Positions 1-9,012 of a stretch of DNA of 20,601 nt are shown one piece after another. Position 1 is the stretch's first letter, and the number at the start of each line of letters is the position of its first letter. Under the pieces are notes generated by a model that ran no database searches, had not been told where the DNA came from, and saw only the letters and a list, made by a program, of their open reading frames with translations. The stretch comes from an uncultured Porphyromonas sp. (GTDB taxonomy: Bacteria; Bacteroidota; Bacteroidia; Bacteroidales; Porphyromonadaceae): NCBI GenBank assembly GCA_927910985.1, contig CAKMOP010000176.1, forward strand, positions 1 to 20,601, read 5' to 3'. The position numbers and the translations under genes were made by a program.

Positions 1-822
1 GCTTATGACGAAGCTACAGGAAAGGTGGACTTTATGCGCAAGACCTCTCCACGCCAGCTCCTCATCGTAGGCTCTGCTTCGTGGAATGGCGACGGTACGA
101 TCACCCAAGGTACCGCCGAAGGGGGCTTGAAGGTCACGCTCTATCAAGCCAACTGGCTCGACGTCAATGATCCTCAGGCGCTCAATACGACCTTCTTCAA
201 GGTGATGCACCACGAGTTCAGCCACATCCTCCACCAGAATAAGATCTGGCCAACGACAGAGTATGATGGCATCTCTGAGGGCTACGCACCTACTTCGTGG
301 AGCAATCGCAGACAGCTGAAGGACTATGCTCCTCTTGGCTTCATCACGGCTTATGCCAGTAGCCAGCCTCGCGAAGATATCGCGGAGATGACGGCTTGCT
401 ACATCACCTTCCCTAAGAGTCAATGGGATGCTGTGATGGAAGCCGCCGGTGAGGAAGGACGTGCTAAGCTCAACAAGAAGATGGAGATCATCAAGACGTA
501 TATGAAGGGGACGTGGGGGATTGATATGGATCAGCTCCGCACGATCGCTCAGCGTCGTCTCGAAGAAGCTGCTCATCTGAACCTCCTCGAAGATTCGTGG
601 AAGGACCTCTTAGGCTCTTCTCTGCGTGCCTTCCCTCAGACGGCACGTGCTGCAGAGCCTTCTCCAGCTGCGTACGCCGAAGCCTACAAGGCTGTCGTCG
701 AAGAGCTGCGACGTCACCCGAAGTTCCTCGAAGTGCGTGCGGGTAAGTGCACTACGGAAGATGATCTGAAGCACGTGGTCAATCTCGATCAGTGCGCAGC
801 TATCACGCAGTACTTCCACTAA
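1..822 (+). CDS. Substrate-import-associated zinc metallohydrolase lipoprotein, 5'-truncated
   Basis: The reading frame is open from the first base of the window and the start and signal peptide lie outside it, so this is the C-terminal part of a gene. A zinc-binding HExxH motif (His-Glu-Phe-Ser-His, bases 211-225) sits in a context typical of the secreted metallohydrolase lipoproteins encoded beside SusC/SusD pairs in Bacteroidetes. A later acidic stretch, REDIAEMTACY (about bases 370-402), may supply a further metal ligand; that is inference. The next gene starts 27 bases after the stop and encodes a DUF4302 lipoprotein, the usual companion. Role: presumably cell-surface or periplasmic processing of an imported substrate whose identity cannot be read from sequence. 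GTG at 25 is only an internal codon. Confident on family, not on substrate. Confidence 0.85.
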   Translation, partial: AYDEATGKVDFMRKTSPRQLLIVGSASWNGDGTITQGTAEGGLKVTLYQANWLDVNDPQALNTTFFKVMHHEFSHILHQNKIWPTTEYDGISEGYAPTSWSNRRQLKDYAPLGFITAYASSQPREDIAEMTACYITFPKSQWDAVMEAAGEEGRAKLNKKMEIIKTYMKGTWGIDMDQLRTIAQRRLEEAAHLNLLEDSWKDLLGSSLRAFPQTARAAEPSPAAYAEAYKAVVEELRRHPKFLEVRAGKCTTEDDLKHVVNLDQCAAITQYFH

Positions 823-849
823 TGTCCGACCTCTAATTCATATACTACG

Positions 850-2184
850 ATGAATAAGAATCAATCGATAGGGCGGGCTTTCCTACGCCGTGCCCAGCTT
901 GGTCTCTTCGTCTCCTCTACGCTCCTGGTCGGTGGACTGGCTTCGTGTCACCAAGAGCCCGAGGCCGTCTTCAATAAGTCCGCTTCAGAGCGTATCGATG
1001 AGCTAACCACTGAAATTCAGAAGACACTCACCTCCTCCACTACCGGCTGGGTGCTGGAATATTACCCCCACGGTAAGCAACTCTATGGAGGCTATCCTGT
1101 GTCGATCACCTTTGGAGGCAAGGGGGAAGCTTTGATGGCTGCCGATGCACCACTGGCTGATCATAAGATTGATGCCGTGAAGAGCAACTACCATCTCAAG
1201 AGTGATAAGATGGTGTCGCTGAGCTTCGATACCTACAATGAAGCCTTCCACCTCTTCTCTGATCCCGATAAGTCCTACGGAGCTGGCGAGGGGAAGAGCT
1301 TCGAAGGGGACTATGAGTTCTCCTTCGTCCGCACGGTCTCTCCCGATACCCTGTACCTGAAGGGGCGTAAAACGGGGACGGTGATGCGTATGTTCCGCCC
1401 CAAGACCTCCGCTCAGGAATACTTGGCTCAGGTAATCGCTCTCAAGAAGCAGGCCTACACCGCTGAGCGTATGTATCAGCAGCACCTCTATGGCCTTTCG
1501 GGTAAGCTCGGAGGGAAGGATGTAGTAGCCTATCTGAATAATGATGGCTACAATATCCTGAATGTCGAGGATGCCGAGACGGGTAAGATGATCGAACTAC
1601 CTTTCGTCTATACGCCCGAAGGTCTGCGCTTCTTCCGTCCCTACAACGGTGTGACTACCCTGGAGTGGAAGGAAGCAGACAAGAGCTACAACACCGGTGC
1701 TGGCGATAAGCTCACGGCTCGCCCTGACCCAGATTATAAGGGCTTTGCCGAGTATCTCGGTACGTATGAACTTACCTTCTCTGGATCAGACAAGTCCGTT
1801 ACAGTTACCTTCGAGCAGGCAGCACGTAATCGCTATCGCATCAAGGGTATTATTCCTAATCAGCCTGGGTTTGTCCTCTATGCGGACTACAATGCCAAGC
1901 AGCACCGCTTCGAGATCAATACGCAGAAGCTGGAGAATACGGGCGGTGCCTTCCTCGCTGTCTGGGCGTTCCCTAATGGTACCAACCTCTCGTGGGGCTC
2001 GGGCTTCGGGATGTATAGCAAGCTCGATGAGACCTACACCATGGGCAAGCGCTATAAGCTGGTCGATAACGGCGTCTGGGGTGGATTCGTAGCGGCCTCT
2101 TACATCTTATGGAAGCCCAATGCCGGAGAATATAGGGCCTTCGGTGTCTCTCAATTCCAGCAACCAGTATTCACTAAGAAATAA
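850..2184 (+). CDS. DUF4302 domain lipoprotein
   Basis: Intact 444-residue protein. The N-terminus has a basic start, a hydrophobic stretch and a lipobox (Leu-Ala-Ser-Cys, lipidated Cys at about residue 33), so it is predicted to be a surface or periplasmic lipoprotein. The segment ERIDELTTEIQKTLTSS, followed by GWVLEYYPHG and YGGYPVSITF, matches the start of the DUF4302 family as I know it. These proteins of unknown biochemical role are found in SusC/SusD-type uptake loci. The gene lies 27 bases after the zinc metallohydrolase, and its TAA overlaps the ATG of the following BACON-domain gene by one base, indicating one operon with coupled translation. An auxiliary role in binding or processing an imported nutrient is inference from context. 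Confidence 0.85.
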   Translation: MNKNQSIGRAFLRRAQLGLFVSSTLLVGGLASCHQEPEAVFNKSASERIDELTTEIQKTLTSSTTGWVLEYYPHGKQLYGGYPVSITFGGKGEALMAADAPLADHKIDAVKSNYHLKSDKMVSLSFDTYNEAFHLFSDPDKSYGAGEGKSFEGDYEFSFVRTVSPDTLYLKGRKTGTVMRMFRPKTSAQEYLAQVIALKKQAYTAERMYQQHLYGLSGKLGGKDVVAYLNNDGYNILNVEDAETGKMIELPFVYTPEGLRFFRPYNGVTTLEWKEADKSYNTGAGDKLTARPDPDYKGFAEYLGTYELTFSGSDKSVTVTFEQAARNRYRIKGIIPNQPGFVLYADYNAKQHRFEINTQKLENTGGAFLAVWAFPNGTNLSWGSGFGMYSKLDETYTMGKRYKLVDNGVWGGFVAASYILWKPNAGEYRAFGVSQFQQPVFTKK

Positions 2185-3300
2185 TGCAAGCTATGAAGAT
2201 GCTACATAAATCCTTCCGTGTGCTGGCTCTTGCCTCGCTTACCCTCCTGGTGGGGGTAAGTGCCTGCAAGAAGAGCGAACCCGCCACAGGTATGGAAAAG
2301 ACGCTCCGTGTCCTGAGCTCGGAGCACAACTTCACCGCTGAGGGCGGAGCCGGTACGATCGTCCTCTCGCAGGATGGCTTTACTGCTCAGACAGAAGCTA
2401 CTTGGCTGAAGATCGGCAAGGTCGAGGGGGCTAAGCTCTCCTATACGGTCGAGCCTTTCGCTGAGCCAAGCACCCGCACAGCGCTCGTTGTCCTCACGCG
2501 AGGAGCAGAACGTCAGCAGGTGGCTGTGACCCAGCTCGGGGCGTACAGCTATATCCAAACCTCCAACCTCTCTACAAGACGACGCGCCAAGGTGGAACGA
2601 TTGACTCCCTCTCTATGGTGATGTCAAGATGGATGAGGTGAAGGTCGAAGGGCTACCCGACTGGGTGACGTACAAGAAAGAGGACAAGAAGCTCATCTTT
2701 ACCCTCGCTCCTTCCAATGTCTTCGAGCGTAAGACAACGGCTAAGGTAATCCTCAGCTCCGTCTACACCAAGGATGTGCACTTCCTGCAGGAATATGGTT
2801 CGCTTGGCTACGACGCTATGGTTGGTGACTACACACTGAGCTACGTCGAAGAAGCTAATCAGCCAGTGAAGACGGCAGATGTGAAGCTCGTCGCAGATAA
2901 GGATAAGAAGCTCCTTATCCTGACGGGGCTTGCTGCGGACATACCTGTAGCCTACAACGCCGCTACCAATGAAATCAAGATCTCGCCCCTTGTATATCCT
3001 AAGAAAGAAGGAGCAAAGGCTGACTTGATCCTTGGTGCTTGGGGAGGTGGTTTCCTCAAGGATGGTAAGTCCAATAAGGGTCTTAACTGGGGCTCAGATT
3101 TCTTCTTTACAGCGACTTGGGATACAAAGACGTTGCCCGAGCATGCAGCCTTTAAGTTTGTTCCGTCAGAAGGCTCTCAGAAGGAAGGCTTCCATGGCTT
3201 CTATTTCTTCCTCTACGATGGAAAGCAAGTCGTAGCTTATAAGGGAGATTCAGGAAAGGGAATTCATGCCTTTACTGACTTCACGCTGACGAAGAAGTAA
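2184..3300 (+). CDS. Tandem BACON-domain lipoprotein, frameshifted as sequenced
   Basis: The ATG at 2184 overlaps the previous stop; an in-frame ATG at 2193 is an equally good start. A signal peptide ends in a lipobox (Val-Ser-Ala-Cys). The first part (to 2621) carries one BACON-type beta-sandwich ending in VAVTQLG. The second frame (about 2605-3300) carries a BACON-like unit (LPDWVTYKKEDKK ... VHFLQEYGS) and a roughly 150-residue C-terminal domain I do not recognise. The second piece has no signal peptide, so it is not a separate secreted protein. Adding one A in the AAA at 2557-2559 and one T near 2614 joins both pieces through IQNLQPLYKTTRQGG and TIDSLSYGDVK. BACON domains are thought to bind carbohydrate or mucin; the role here is inferred as substrate capture for the uptake operon. 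A real mutation cannot be excluded. Confidence 0.75.
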
Positions 3301-3329
3301 CCTTGTTTCGATCCTCTCTTTTCGCTTAG

Positions 3330-3362
3330 GCGGGGTGATCCACGAGCTGTGGATCCCCCCGC
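3330..3362 (+). terminator. Hairpin terminator of the lipoprotein operon
   Basis: A 14-bp stem with one mismatch (GCGGGGTGATCCAC at 3330-3343 with GTGGATCCCCCCGC at 3349-3362) closes a 5-base loop 30 bases after the stop at 3300. Only a short TTT follows. Confidence 0.75.
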
Positions 3363-3677
3363 TTTGCATAAGGCTACTTCCAAGCAACAGCTTGGCACTA
3401 TGGGTGATGCTTTATGCTAAGTCCAGACGGCTTCCTGAGGGATGAGCTGCATCTTCGTTGGGGCCTCGAGCTTTCCAACGGGTGGAAAGTTATTGTTCCA
3501 CGGCTGGTGAGCTTCCTTTCCAAAGGAGGAAGGGAGGCTTGTCTCTTGATGGAGCGCCACACCTTGCCGTGGGTAGCCTGCTGTGTCGATGGAGGGCCGT
3601 TGCTACGTAGGTACTGGCGGGCATTGGCCTAATAGCCTTGCTTGTGATGATTGGGTGTCTCGCTGCATCCTTCGCTC
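3363..3677. other. Gene-free stretch with small competing inverted repeats
   Basis: No convincing gene is seen. A 72-codon open frame at 3414-3632 has no recognisable content. Visible structure: CCAAGC/GCTTGG (3380-3395, 4-base loop); TGGAAAG at 3483-3489, which can pair with CTTTCCA at 3471-3477 or with the same heptamer at 3516-3522; and GTGGAA/TTCCAC (3482-3501), which would exclude both. It could be a structured transcript or the remnant of a decayed gene. No RNA family is recognised. Confidence 0.4.
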
Positions 3678-3718
3678 TTTGGGTAGAAAAGTAGCTTCCT
3701 CCTATTTTTGTATCTTTG
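3678..3718 (+). promoter_or_regulatory. Bacteroidetes-type promoter for carboxynorspermidine dehydrogenase gene
   Basis: TTTG at 3678-3681 lies 21 bases before TATTTTTG (3703-3710), matching the Bacteroidetes -33/-7 arrangement (TTTG, then TAnnTTTG). A second perfect -7 box, TATCTTTG, follows at 3711-3718. Either box would give a leader of roughly 70-80 bases before the ATG at 3796. Confidence 0.6.
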
Positions 3719-3795
3719 CATAGCTCTGTATATTAAGTGATACAGATAGAGATCGTATTATTTACCCTTTAGCTTAAAGAAGACAACTATAGCCT

Positions 3796-4987
3796 ATGGG
3801 AAGAGTCCTCATTATCGGTGCCGGCGGCGTCGGTACGGTAGTGGCCAAGAAGGTGGCACAGAATAGCGACGTATTCACCGAAATTATGCTCGCCAGCCGC
3901 ACCAAGAGCAAGTGCGACAAGATCGCCTCCGAGATTACTAATGTCAAGATCCAGACGGCAGCCGTCGACGCCGATAACGTCCCTGAGTTGGTCGCTCTAA
4001 TGAAGTCCTTCAAGCCTGAGCTGGTCATCAACGTAGCTCTGCCTTATCAGGACCTTCATATTATGGATGCTTGCCTCGAGGCAGGTGTCAACTACCTCGA
4101 CACGGCCAACTATGAACCCCTTGATGAGGCGAAGTTCGAATACAGCTGGCAGTGGGCCTACAAGCAGCGCTTCGAGGAAGCCGGTCTGACGGCTATCTTG
4201 GGATGCGGCTTTGACCCGGGTGACGGGCGTCTTTACCGCCTATGCGGCGAAGCACCACTTCGACGAGATTCATTACCTCGATATCGTCGACTGCAATGGC
4301 GGAGATCATCACAAGGCCTTCGCTACGAACTTCAACCCCGAGATCAACATCCGCGAGATCACGCAGAAGGGGAAGTACTACGAGGATGGGCAGTGGCGCG
4401 AGACCGAACCACAGGAGATCCACAAGCCTCTGACCTACCCCAACATCGGGGTGCGTGAGTCCTACCTCCTCTACCACGAAGAGCTGGAGTCGCTGGTGAA
4501 GAACTATCCCACCATCCGCCGTGCTCGCTTCTGGATGACCTTCGGGCAGGAGTATCTGACGCACCTGCGTGTGATGCAGAATATCGGGATCACGCGTATC
4601 GATCCTGTCCTCTACAATGGTGTCGAGATTGTCCCCATCCAGTTCCTCAAGGCAATCCTGCCTAATCCAGGTGAGCTGGGCGAGAACTACACGGGTGAAA
4701 CCTCCATCGGCTGCCGCATTCGTGGCGTGAAGGATGGTAAGGAGAAGACCTACTATGTGTGGAACAACTGCAGCCACCAAGCCGCTTATCAGGAAACAGG
4801 TGCTCAGGGTGTGAGCTACACCACGGGGGTACCTGCTACGATCGGCGCACTGATGTTCTTCAAGGGTCTGTGGCGTCGTCCCGGCGTGTACAACGTCGAG
4901 GAGTTCGACCCAGATCCATTTATGGAGCAGCTGATGACGCAGGGCTTGCCCTGGCACGAGCAGTTCGACCTCGACCTCGAGCTTTGA
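3796..4987 (+). CDS. Carboxynorspermidine dehydrogenase (saccharopine dehydrogenase family), frameshifted as sequenced
   Basis: The N-terminus MGRVLIIGAGGVGTVVAKK is a Rossmann nucleotide-binding fold. LINVALPYQDL-type sequence (VINVALPYQDLHIMDACLE) and GVNYLDTANYEP are hallmarks of the saccharopine dehydrogenase-like carboxynorspermidine dehydrogenases, which reductively condense aspartate semialdehyde with a diamine using NADPH in polyamine (norspermidine/spermidine) synthesis. The frame breaks in the conserved segment GFDPG-VTGVFTAYAAKHH at 4218-4221, where two bases are missing (for example G3 that should be G5, or a lost GT). Repair gives about 397 residues, the usual length for this enzyme. 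It is a single-gene unit here: own promoter upstream and a hairpin at 5016-5048 downstream. The decarboxylase partner (nspC) is not in the window. The exact diamine substrate cannot be told. Confidence 0.88.
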
Positions 4988-5015
4988 TAGCATCGTGATA
5001 TAAGGAGGAATATCT

Positions 5016-5048
5016 GAGTGCCATAGGATCCTTGTTCCTATGGCATTC
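5016..5048 (+). terminator. Hairpin after the dehydrogenase gene
   Basis: TGCCATAGGA (5019-5028) and TCCTATGGCA (5036-5045) form a perfect 10-bp stem with a 7-base loop. The stem extends to 13 bp through one G-T pair. It lies 28 bases after the TGA. No strong T-run follows, though the downstream leader is pyrimidine-rich. Confidence 0.65.
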
Positions 5049-5121
5049 AGGCTTCTTCCTCCTCACTACCTTCTCTTACTACACATCTACACACTCTCTC
5101 ACACACTTTACCCTTAATCTG

Positions 5122-5637
5122 ATGAACATCCTACTGATCATCGACCCACAGAACGACTTCATCACAGGATCACTTGCTGTCCCAGGAGCTGTGGGCGCGA
5201 TGGATTACCTTACCGCCTATCTGCAGGAGCACTATGCCGAGTACGATGCGATCGTCGTCACGATGGATCAGCACCCTGCTGACCACTGTAGCTTCAAGGA
5301 GAATGGAGGCATTTGGCCGATACACTGCATTCGCTTCACTGTCGGAGCTGCTATCTATCCGCCCTTGGCTGATGTGATTATGGAGCGCAAGCGTCGGGGG
5401 CAAAACGTCCTCTTTATCCCGAAGGCAATGACGCGCCAGAAGGATGCTTATAGTGCCTTCCACGATGCTGTCCCAGATCTGTTGATGCACGCACGCCACA
5501 TTGATGTAGCTGGATTGGCGGGAGACTACTGTGTTAAGTCTACGATCGATGACCTCAAGCGGCTACTCTATGTGCCGCAAATCCGTCCCATCGAAGAGGC
5601 GATTGCTTGGATTGGAGAGCCCCACCCCTTGGTATAA
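5122..5637 (+). CDS. pncA: Nicotinamidase-like isochorismatase-family hydrolase
   Basis: The start is taken at 5122 (MNILLIIDPQNDF); the frame is open further upstream, but that part has no family similarity. The catalytic Asp (DPQNDF, residue 8), a metal-binding DxHxxxH set (MDQHPADHCSF), a WPxHC segment and the nucleophile Cys at residue 137 (GLAGDYCVKST) are all present, matching nicotinamidases that convert nicotinamide to nicotinate for NAD salvage. At 171 residues it is shorter than the usual roughly 190-215, with an abrupt C-terminus after EEAIAWIGEPHPLV. Another isochorismatase-type amidase is possible, but the metal site favours nicotinamidase. The leader (5046-5121) is rich in CT/CA and has no clear promoter. 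The M3 peptidase gene begins 42 bases downstream, so the two may be co-transcribed. Confidence 0.8.
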   Translation: MNILLIIDPQNDFITGSLAVPGAVGAMDYLTAYLQEHYAEYDAIVVTMDQHPADHCSFKENGGIWPIHCIRFTVGAAIYPPLADVIMERKRRGQNVLFIPKAMTRQKDAYSAFHDAVPDLLMHARHIDVAGLAGDYCVKSTIDDLKRLLYVPQIRPIEEAIAWIGEPHPLV

Positions 5638-5679
5638 TTGCTTCGGCTTCCCTACCACCACTCAACTATACTTTATCCA

Positions 5680-7787
5680 ATGAAACGATTCATTGCTACC
5701 TTGAGCCTTTTCACTATGCTCACCGCTTGCCAGACCAATTCGCTTCACGATAATCCGCTACTCACCGAGAGTACATTGGATTACCAAGCTCCAGACTTCA
5801 GTAAGATCCGCCCTGAACACTTCGTCCCAGCCATCAAGGAAGGGATACGCCTTCAGCTGGCGGAGATCGATAGTATCACCAGCAATACCGCTGCTCCGAC
5901 CTTCGAAAATACGATCTTAGCCTATGAGAAGTCGGGGCGCGTCTTGGCGCGTGCTACCTCAATCCTCTCGGGGCTCGTGGGTGCAGACGGCACCGAAGAG
6001 CTACAGAAGATCGATGAAGAGACGACCCCTCTGCTCTCCGATCATCAGGACGCCTTGCTCCTGAATGAGAAGCTCTTTGCGCGTATCAAGGCCGTCTACG
6101 AAGCTCGCCAGAGCCTCCAAGGGGAAGACCTGCGCTTGACGGAACTCCTCTATGAGCAGTTCGTCCACGAGGGAGCGCTACTCTCAGATGCCGATAAGGC
6201 TACGCTGAAGAAGCTCAACAGCGAGATCGCTGTCCTACAGACGAAGTTCACCAATCAGGTGAATGCAGGTACGAAGGAAGCCGCCGTGCTCGTCGACAAG
6301 GTCGAGGAGCTCGATGGGCTCTCCCAAGAAGCAGTCACGCGCGCTGCCGAAGCCGCTACTGCTGCTGGTCACAAGGGAAAGTATCTGCTGGAGCAGACGA
6401 ATACTTCGCGCCCCGGTTACCTCGCTTGAGCTCAACAATCCGAGATGTGCCGTCGCCGTGTCCTCGAGGCTTCGCTCGCACGCTGCTCGAGTGGCGACAG
6501 CACCAATACGCACGCAACTATCACGCGCTTAGCTTCGCTACGCGCTGAGAAGGCGAAGATCCTCGGCTTCCCGAACTTTGCCTCTTGGGCGCTGAAGGAC
6601 CAGATGGCAGGCCGTCCCGAGGCTGTTGAGCGTCTGATCCAGCAGCTCACTCCTGCTTGTCGCACGAAGGTAGCTGCCGATGTCGCCGAACTCGAAGCCT
6701 TCGCTCAGCAGACCGAAGGGAAGGACTTTAAGCTCGCAGCGTGGGACTTAGACTACTATGCTGAGCGTCTGAAGAAAGCTAAGTATGACCTCAATGAAGC
6801 TGACCTCAAGCCCTACTTGGTGCTGGATAGCGTCCTGAAAAACGGGGTCTTCTATGCTGCTAACCAGCTCTATGGGCTGACCTTCAAGCCACGTCCTGAT
6901 ATCCCTGTCTACGCTGATGGAGTGCAGGTCTACGAAGTCTTCGACCAGGACAATACGCCGATGGCACTCTTCTACACCGACTACTTCCGTCGTCCCACGA
7001 AGACGGGTGGTGCCTGGATGTCGAACTTCGTCCAGCAGAGCACGCTCTTCGGTACGAAGCCGGTGATCTACAATGTCTGCAACTTCGAAGCTCCTGCCAA
7101 GGGCGAGCCCGCCTTCCTCACGTCGGATGACGTCGAGACACTGTTCCACGAGTTCGGTCACGCCCTGCACGGTCTCTTTGCTTCGCAGAAGTACGAGACG
7201 CTCTCGGGCACAAATACCCCTCGTGACTTCGTCGAGATGCCCTCGCAGTTCAATGAGCATTGGATGACCGACTCACTGGTATTGCGCCACTATGCTCGTC
7301 ACTACAAGACGGGTGAGGCGATGCCTCAGGAGCTGATCGATAAGCTCAAAGCGACCGCTACCTACGGACAGTCCTATTCACTGGCGGAGAACCTCGCAGC
7401 TGTAGCCATTGATATGGCGTGGGGAATGCTCCCTGCAGGAGAGACGGTGAAGGATGTCGATGCCTTCGAGCGTGACGTGCTCACGCGTGCTGGGCTGGAC
7501 TTCGCCTTAGTGCCTCTCGCTATCGCTCGGCTTATTACCTGCACGTCTTTGCTGGGGCTTATGCTTCAGGTTATTACTCCTACCTGTGGACGGAGGTGCT
7601 GGATCACAATGTCTATGACTGGTTCGCCTCGCACGGTGGGCTGACGCGTCAGAATGGTCAGCGCTTCCGTGACGAAGTCCTCTCGCGTGGCAATACGGCT
7701 CCTGTGGGTACGTTCTTCACGACCTTCACGGGGCTGCAGGAGCCTGATATGTCGAGCCTCCTGCGCTTCCGTGGCCTGACGAAGTAG
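5680..7787 (+). CDS. M3-family zinc peptidase lipoprotein (oligopeptidase A / Dcp-like), frameshifted as sequenced
   Basis: The start at 5680 gives MKRFIATLSLFTMLTAC, a lipoprotein signal with the lipobox Cys at residue 17; the open frame upstream of it is not part of the protein. The zinc site FHEFGHALHGLF (His codon at 7147) and the downstream Glu in DFVEMPSQFNEHW are those of family M3 (peptidyl-dipeptidase Dcp/oligopeptidase A), which cleaves short peptides in the periplasm. Three indels break it: about one extra base near 6415 and one missing near 6440, which create a false TGA at 6427, and one missing C near 7515. Repair restores NTSRPVTSL, NNREM-type sequence and VPPRYRSAYYLHVFAGAYASGYYSYLWTE-like sequence read across the last break. 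The repaired length is about 702 residues, normal for the family. Confidence 0.9.
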
Positions 7788-7808
7788 CTCCACGTAGCGA
7801 AATAAAGC

Positions 7809-7855
7809 GTTGCCCCCCATCCTATCGATCTTCGTAGGGTGGGGGCAACACTTTT
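7809..7855 (+). terminator. Intrinsic terminator after the M3 peptidase gene
   Basis: GTTGCCCCC (from 7809) pairs with GGGGGCAAC (to 7849) and the stem continues inward through ATCCTA/TAGGGT with one bulged C. TTTT follows at 7852-7855. It lies 22 bases after the stop at 7787. Confidence 0.85.
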
Positions 7856-7953
7856 GTTATAGGGGCTTGGCTGTCCCTTTGAGGAGCTTTCCTATTTGTG
7901 ATAGTTATTCGTAGTCACGACATTGGAACGGCTATTCCCTTGATACAAACGGT

Positions 7954-7990
7954 AGCGCCCCATACTCCCCTCCCGGGAGTATGGGGCGCT
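7954..7990 (-). terminator. Perfect 16-bp hairpin, terminator of the malQ-phoH-purC operon
   Basis: AGCGCCCCATACTCCC (7954-7969) and GGGAGTATGGGGCGCT (7975-7990) are exact complements around a 5-base loop. It lies 28 bases past the purC stop on the minus strand, and the two operons converge here. The T-run on the minus strand is weak. Confidence 0.75.
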
Positions 7991-8018
7991 GCTGTGGAGG
8001 GGTATAAAGGAGAGCGGC

Positions 8019-8962
8019 TTAGCGGAGGGCGGAGAGGACGTTGCGCTCGATACGTGCCGTCAGATCGTCCGTGGATTCGGCAACGAAGGTGTACCCAGTG
8101 ACCGTCTCGTACAGCTCGATGTAGCGGTCGGAGACGCTCTTGCAGTACTCTTCGGTCATCTCGGGGACGACTTCTCCGTCACGACCTTGGAAGCCGTTTT
8201 TGATAAGCCATTGGCGGACGAACTCCTTAGAGAGTTGCTTCTGCTCTTCGCCACGCTCGAAGCGTTCTTCATAGCCTTCGGCATAGAAGTAGCGGGAAGA
8301 GTCGGGTGTGTGGATCTCGTCGATGAGGTAGATCTTGCCGTCCTTCTTCCCAAATTCGTACTTCGTGTCTACGAGGATGAGCCCACGCTCACGCGCCATC
8401 TCCTGTCCACGCTTGAAGAGGGCGTAGGTGTAAGCCTCGAGTTGCTTGTAATCTTCTTCGCTGACCAGCCCTGTGCGGATGATTTCTTCGCGAGAGATAT
8501 TCTCGTCGTGACCGACATCTTCCTTCGTGGTTGGGGTGATGATGGGCGAGGGGAAGGCTTCGTTTTCGCGCATACCATCAGGCAGCTGGATGCCGCAGAG
8601 GGTGCGTTCACCAGCCTGATAAGCACGCCAAGCAGAGCCCGTGAGGTAGCCACGGATGACCATCTCTACGCGGAAGGGCTCACAGCGCAGACCCAGCGAC
8701 ACCATTGGGTCGGGAGCGGAGATGAGCCAGTTGGGGACGATGTCGCGCGTAGCTTCGAGGAAGTAAGTCGCTATCTGGTTGAGGACTTGTCCCTTGTAGG
8801 GGATGCCCCTTCGGGAGGACAACGTCGAAAGGCAGAGATGCGGTCGGTGGCGATCATCGCTACCTGCTCGCTGCCGAGGAAGTAGACGTCACGTACCTTG
8901 CCGTGGTAGACGTGGTCTTGCTGAGGGAAGTGGAAGTCCGTGCGGACGAGAGTCTGTGCCAT
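8019..8962 (-). CDS. purC: Phosphoribosylaminoimidazole-succinocarboxamide synthase, frameshifted as sequenced
   Basis: SAICAR synthase joins CAIR and aspartate using ATP in de novo purine synthesis. The start at 8962 ([13 protein letters not shown]) is preferred to the longer frame from 9016, which overlaps the phoH end. Family motifs: [59 protein letters not shown] and [11 protein letters not shown]. The frame is broken at [16 protein letters not shown] by two likely overcalls: one extra base in AAA at 8828-8830 and one in CCCC at 8806-8809 (plus-strand view). Removing both gives DVVLPKGIPYKG and about 313 residues, the usual length of the Bacteroidetes form. It follows phoH by about 50 bases on the same strand. 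Confidence 0.93.
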
Positions 8963-9012
8963 AATCTTATCTTGTGTGATTAGTTTGTGATTTATCGGAG
9001 GATGGAGCCTTG

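Noticed and set aside
2629..3300. Separate gene for the second BACON part
   Set aside because: It has no signal peptide, and joining to the upstream frame by two single-base repairs gives continuous domain sequence.
3414..3632. 72-codon open frame in the intergenic stretch
   Set aside because: No family features, no promoter or ribosome site, and it overlaps several small inverted repeats.
4218..4221. Programmed frameshift in the dehydrogenase
   Set aside because: No slippery heptamer or downstream structure is apparent, the family is normally one frame, and many other genes here carry similar breaks.
4193..4993. 266-codon minus-strand open frame
   Set aside because: Antisense shadow of the dehydrogenase gene with no family similarity.
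5001..5010. AAGGAGGAA as a ribosome site for a small gene
   Set aside because: No usable start follows: the GTG at 5018 is followed almost at once by a stop, and the terminator stem begins there.
6445..7644. Separate downstream peptidase gene
   Set aside because: Same frame as the upstream part; the stop at 6427 comes from a compensating +1/-1 pair, and upstream and downstream pieces together make one M3 peptidase.
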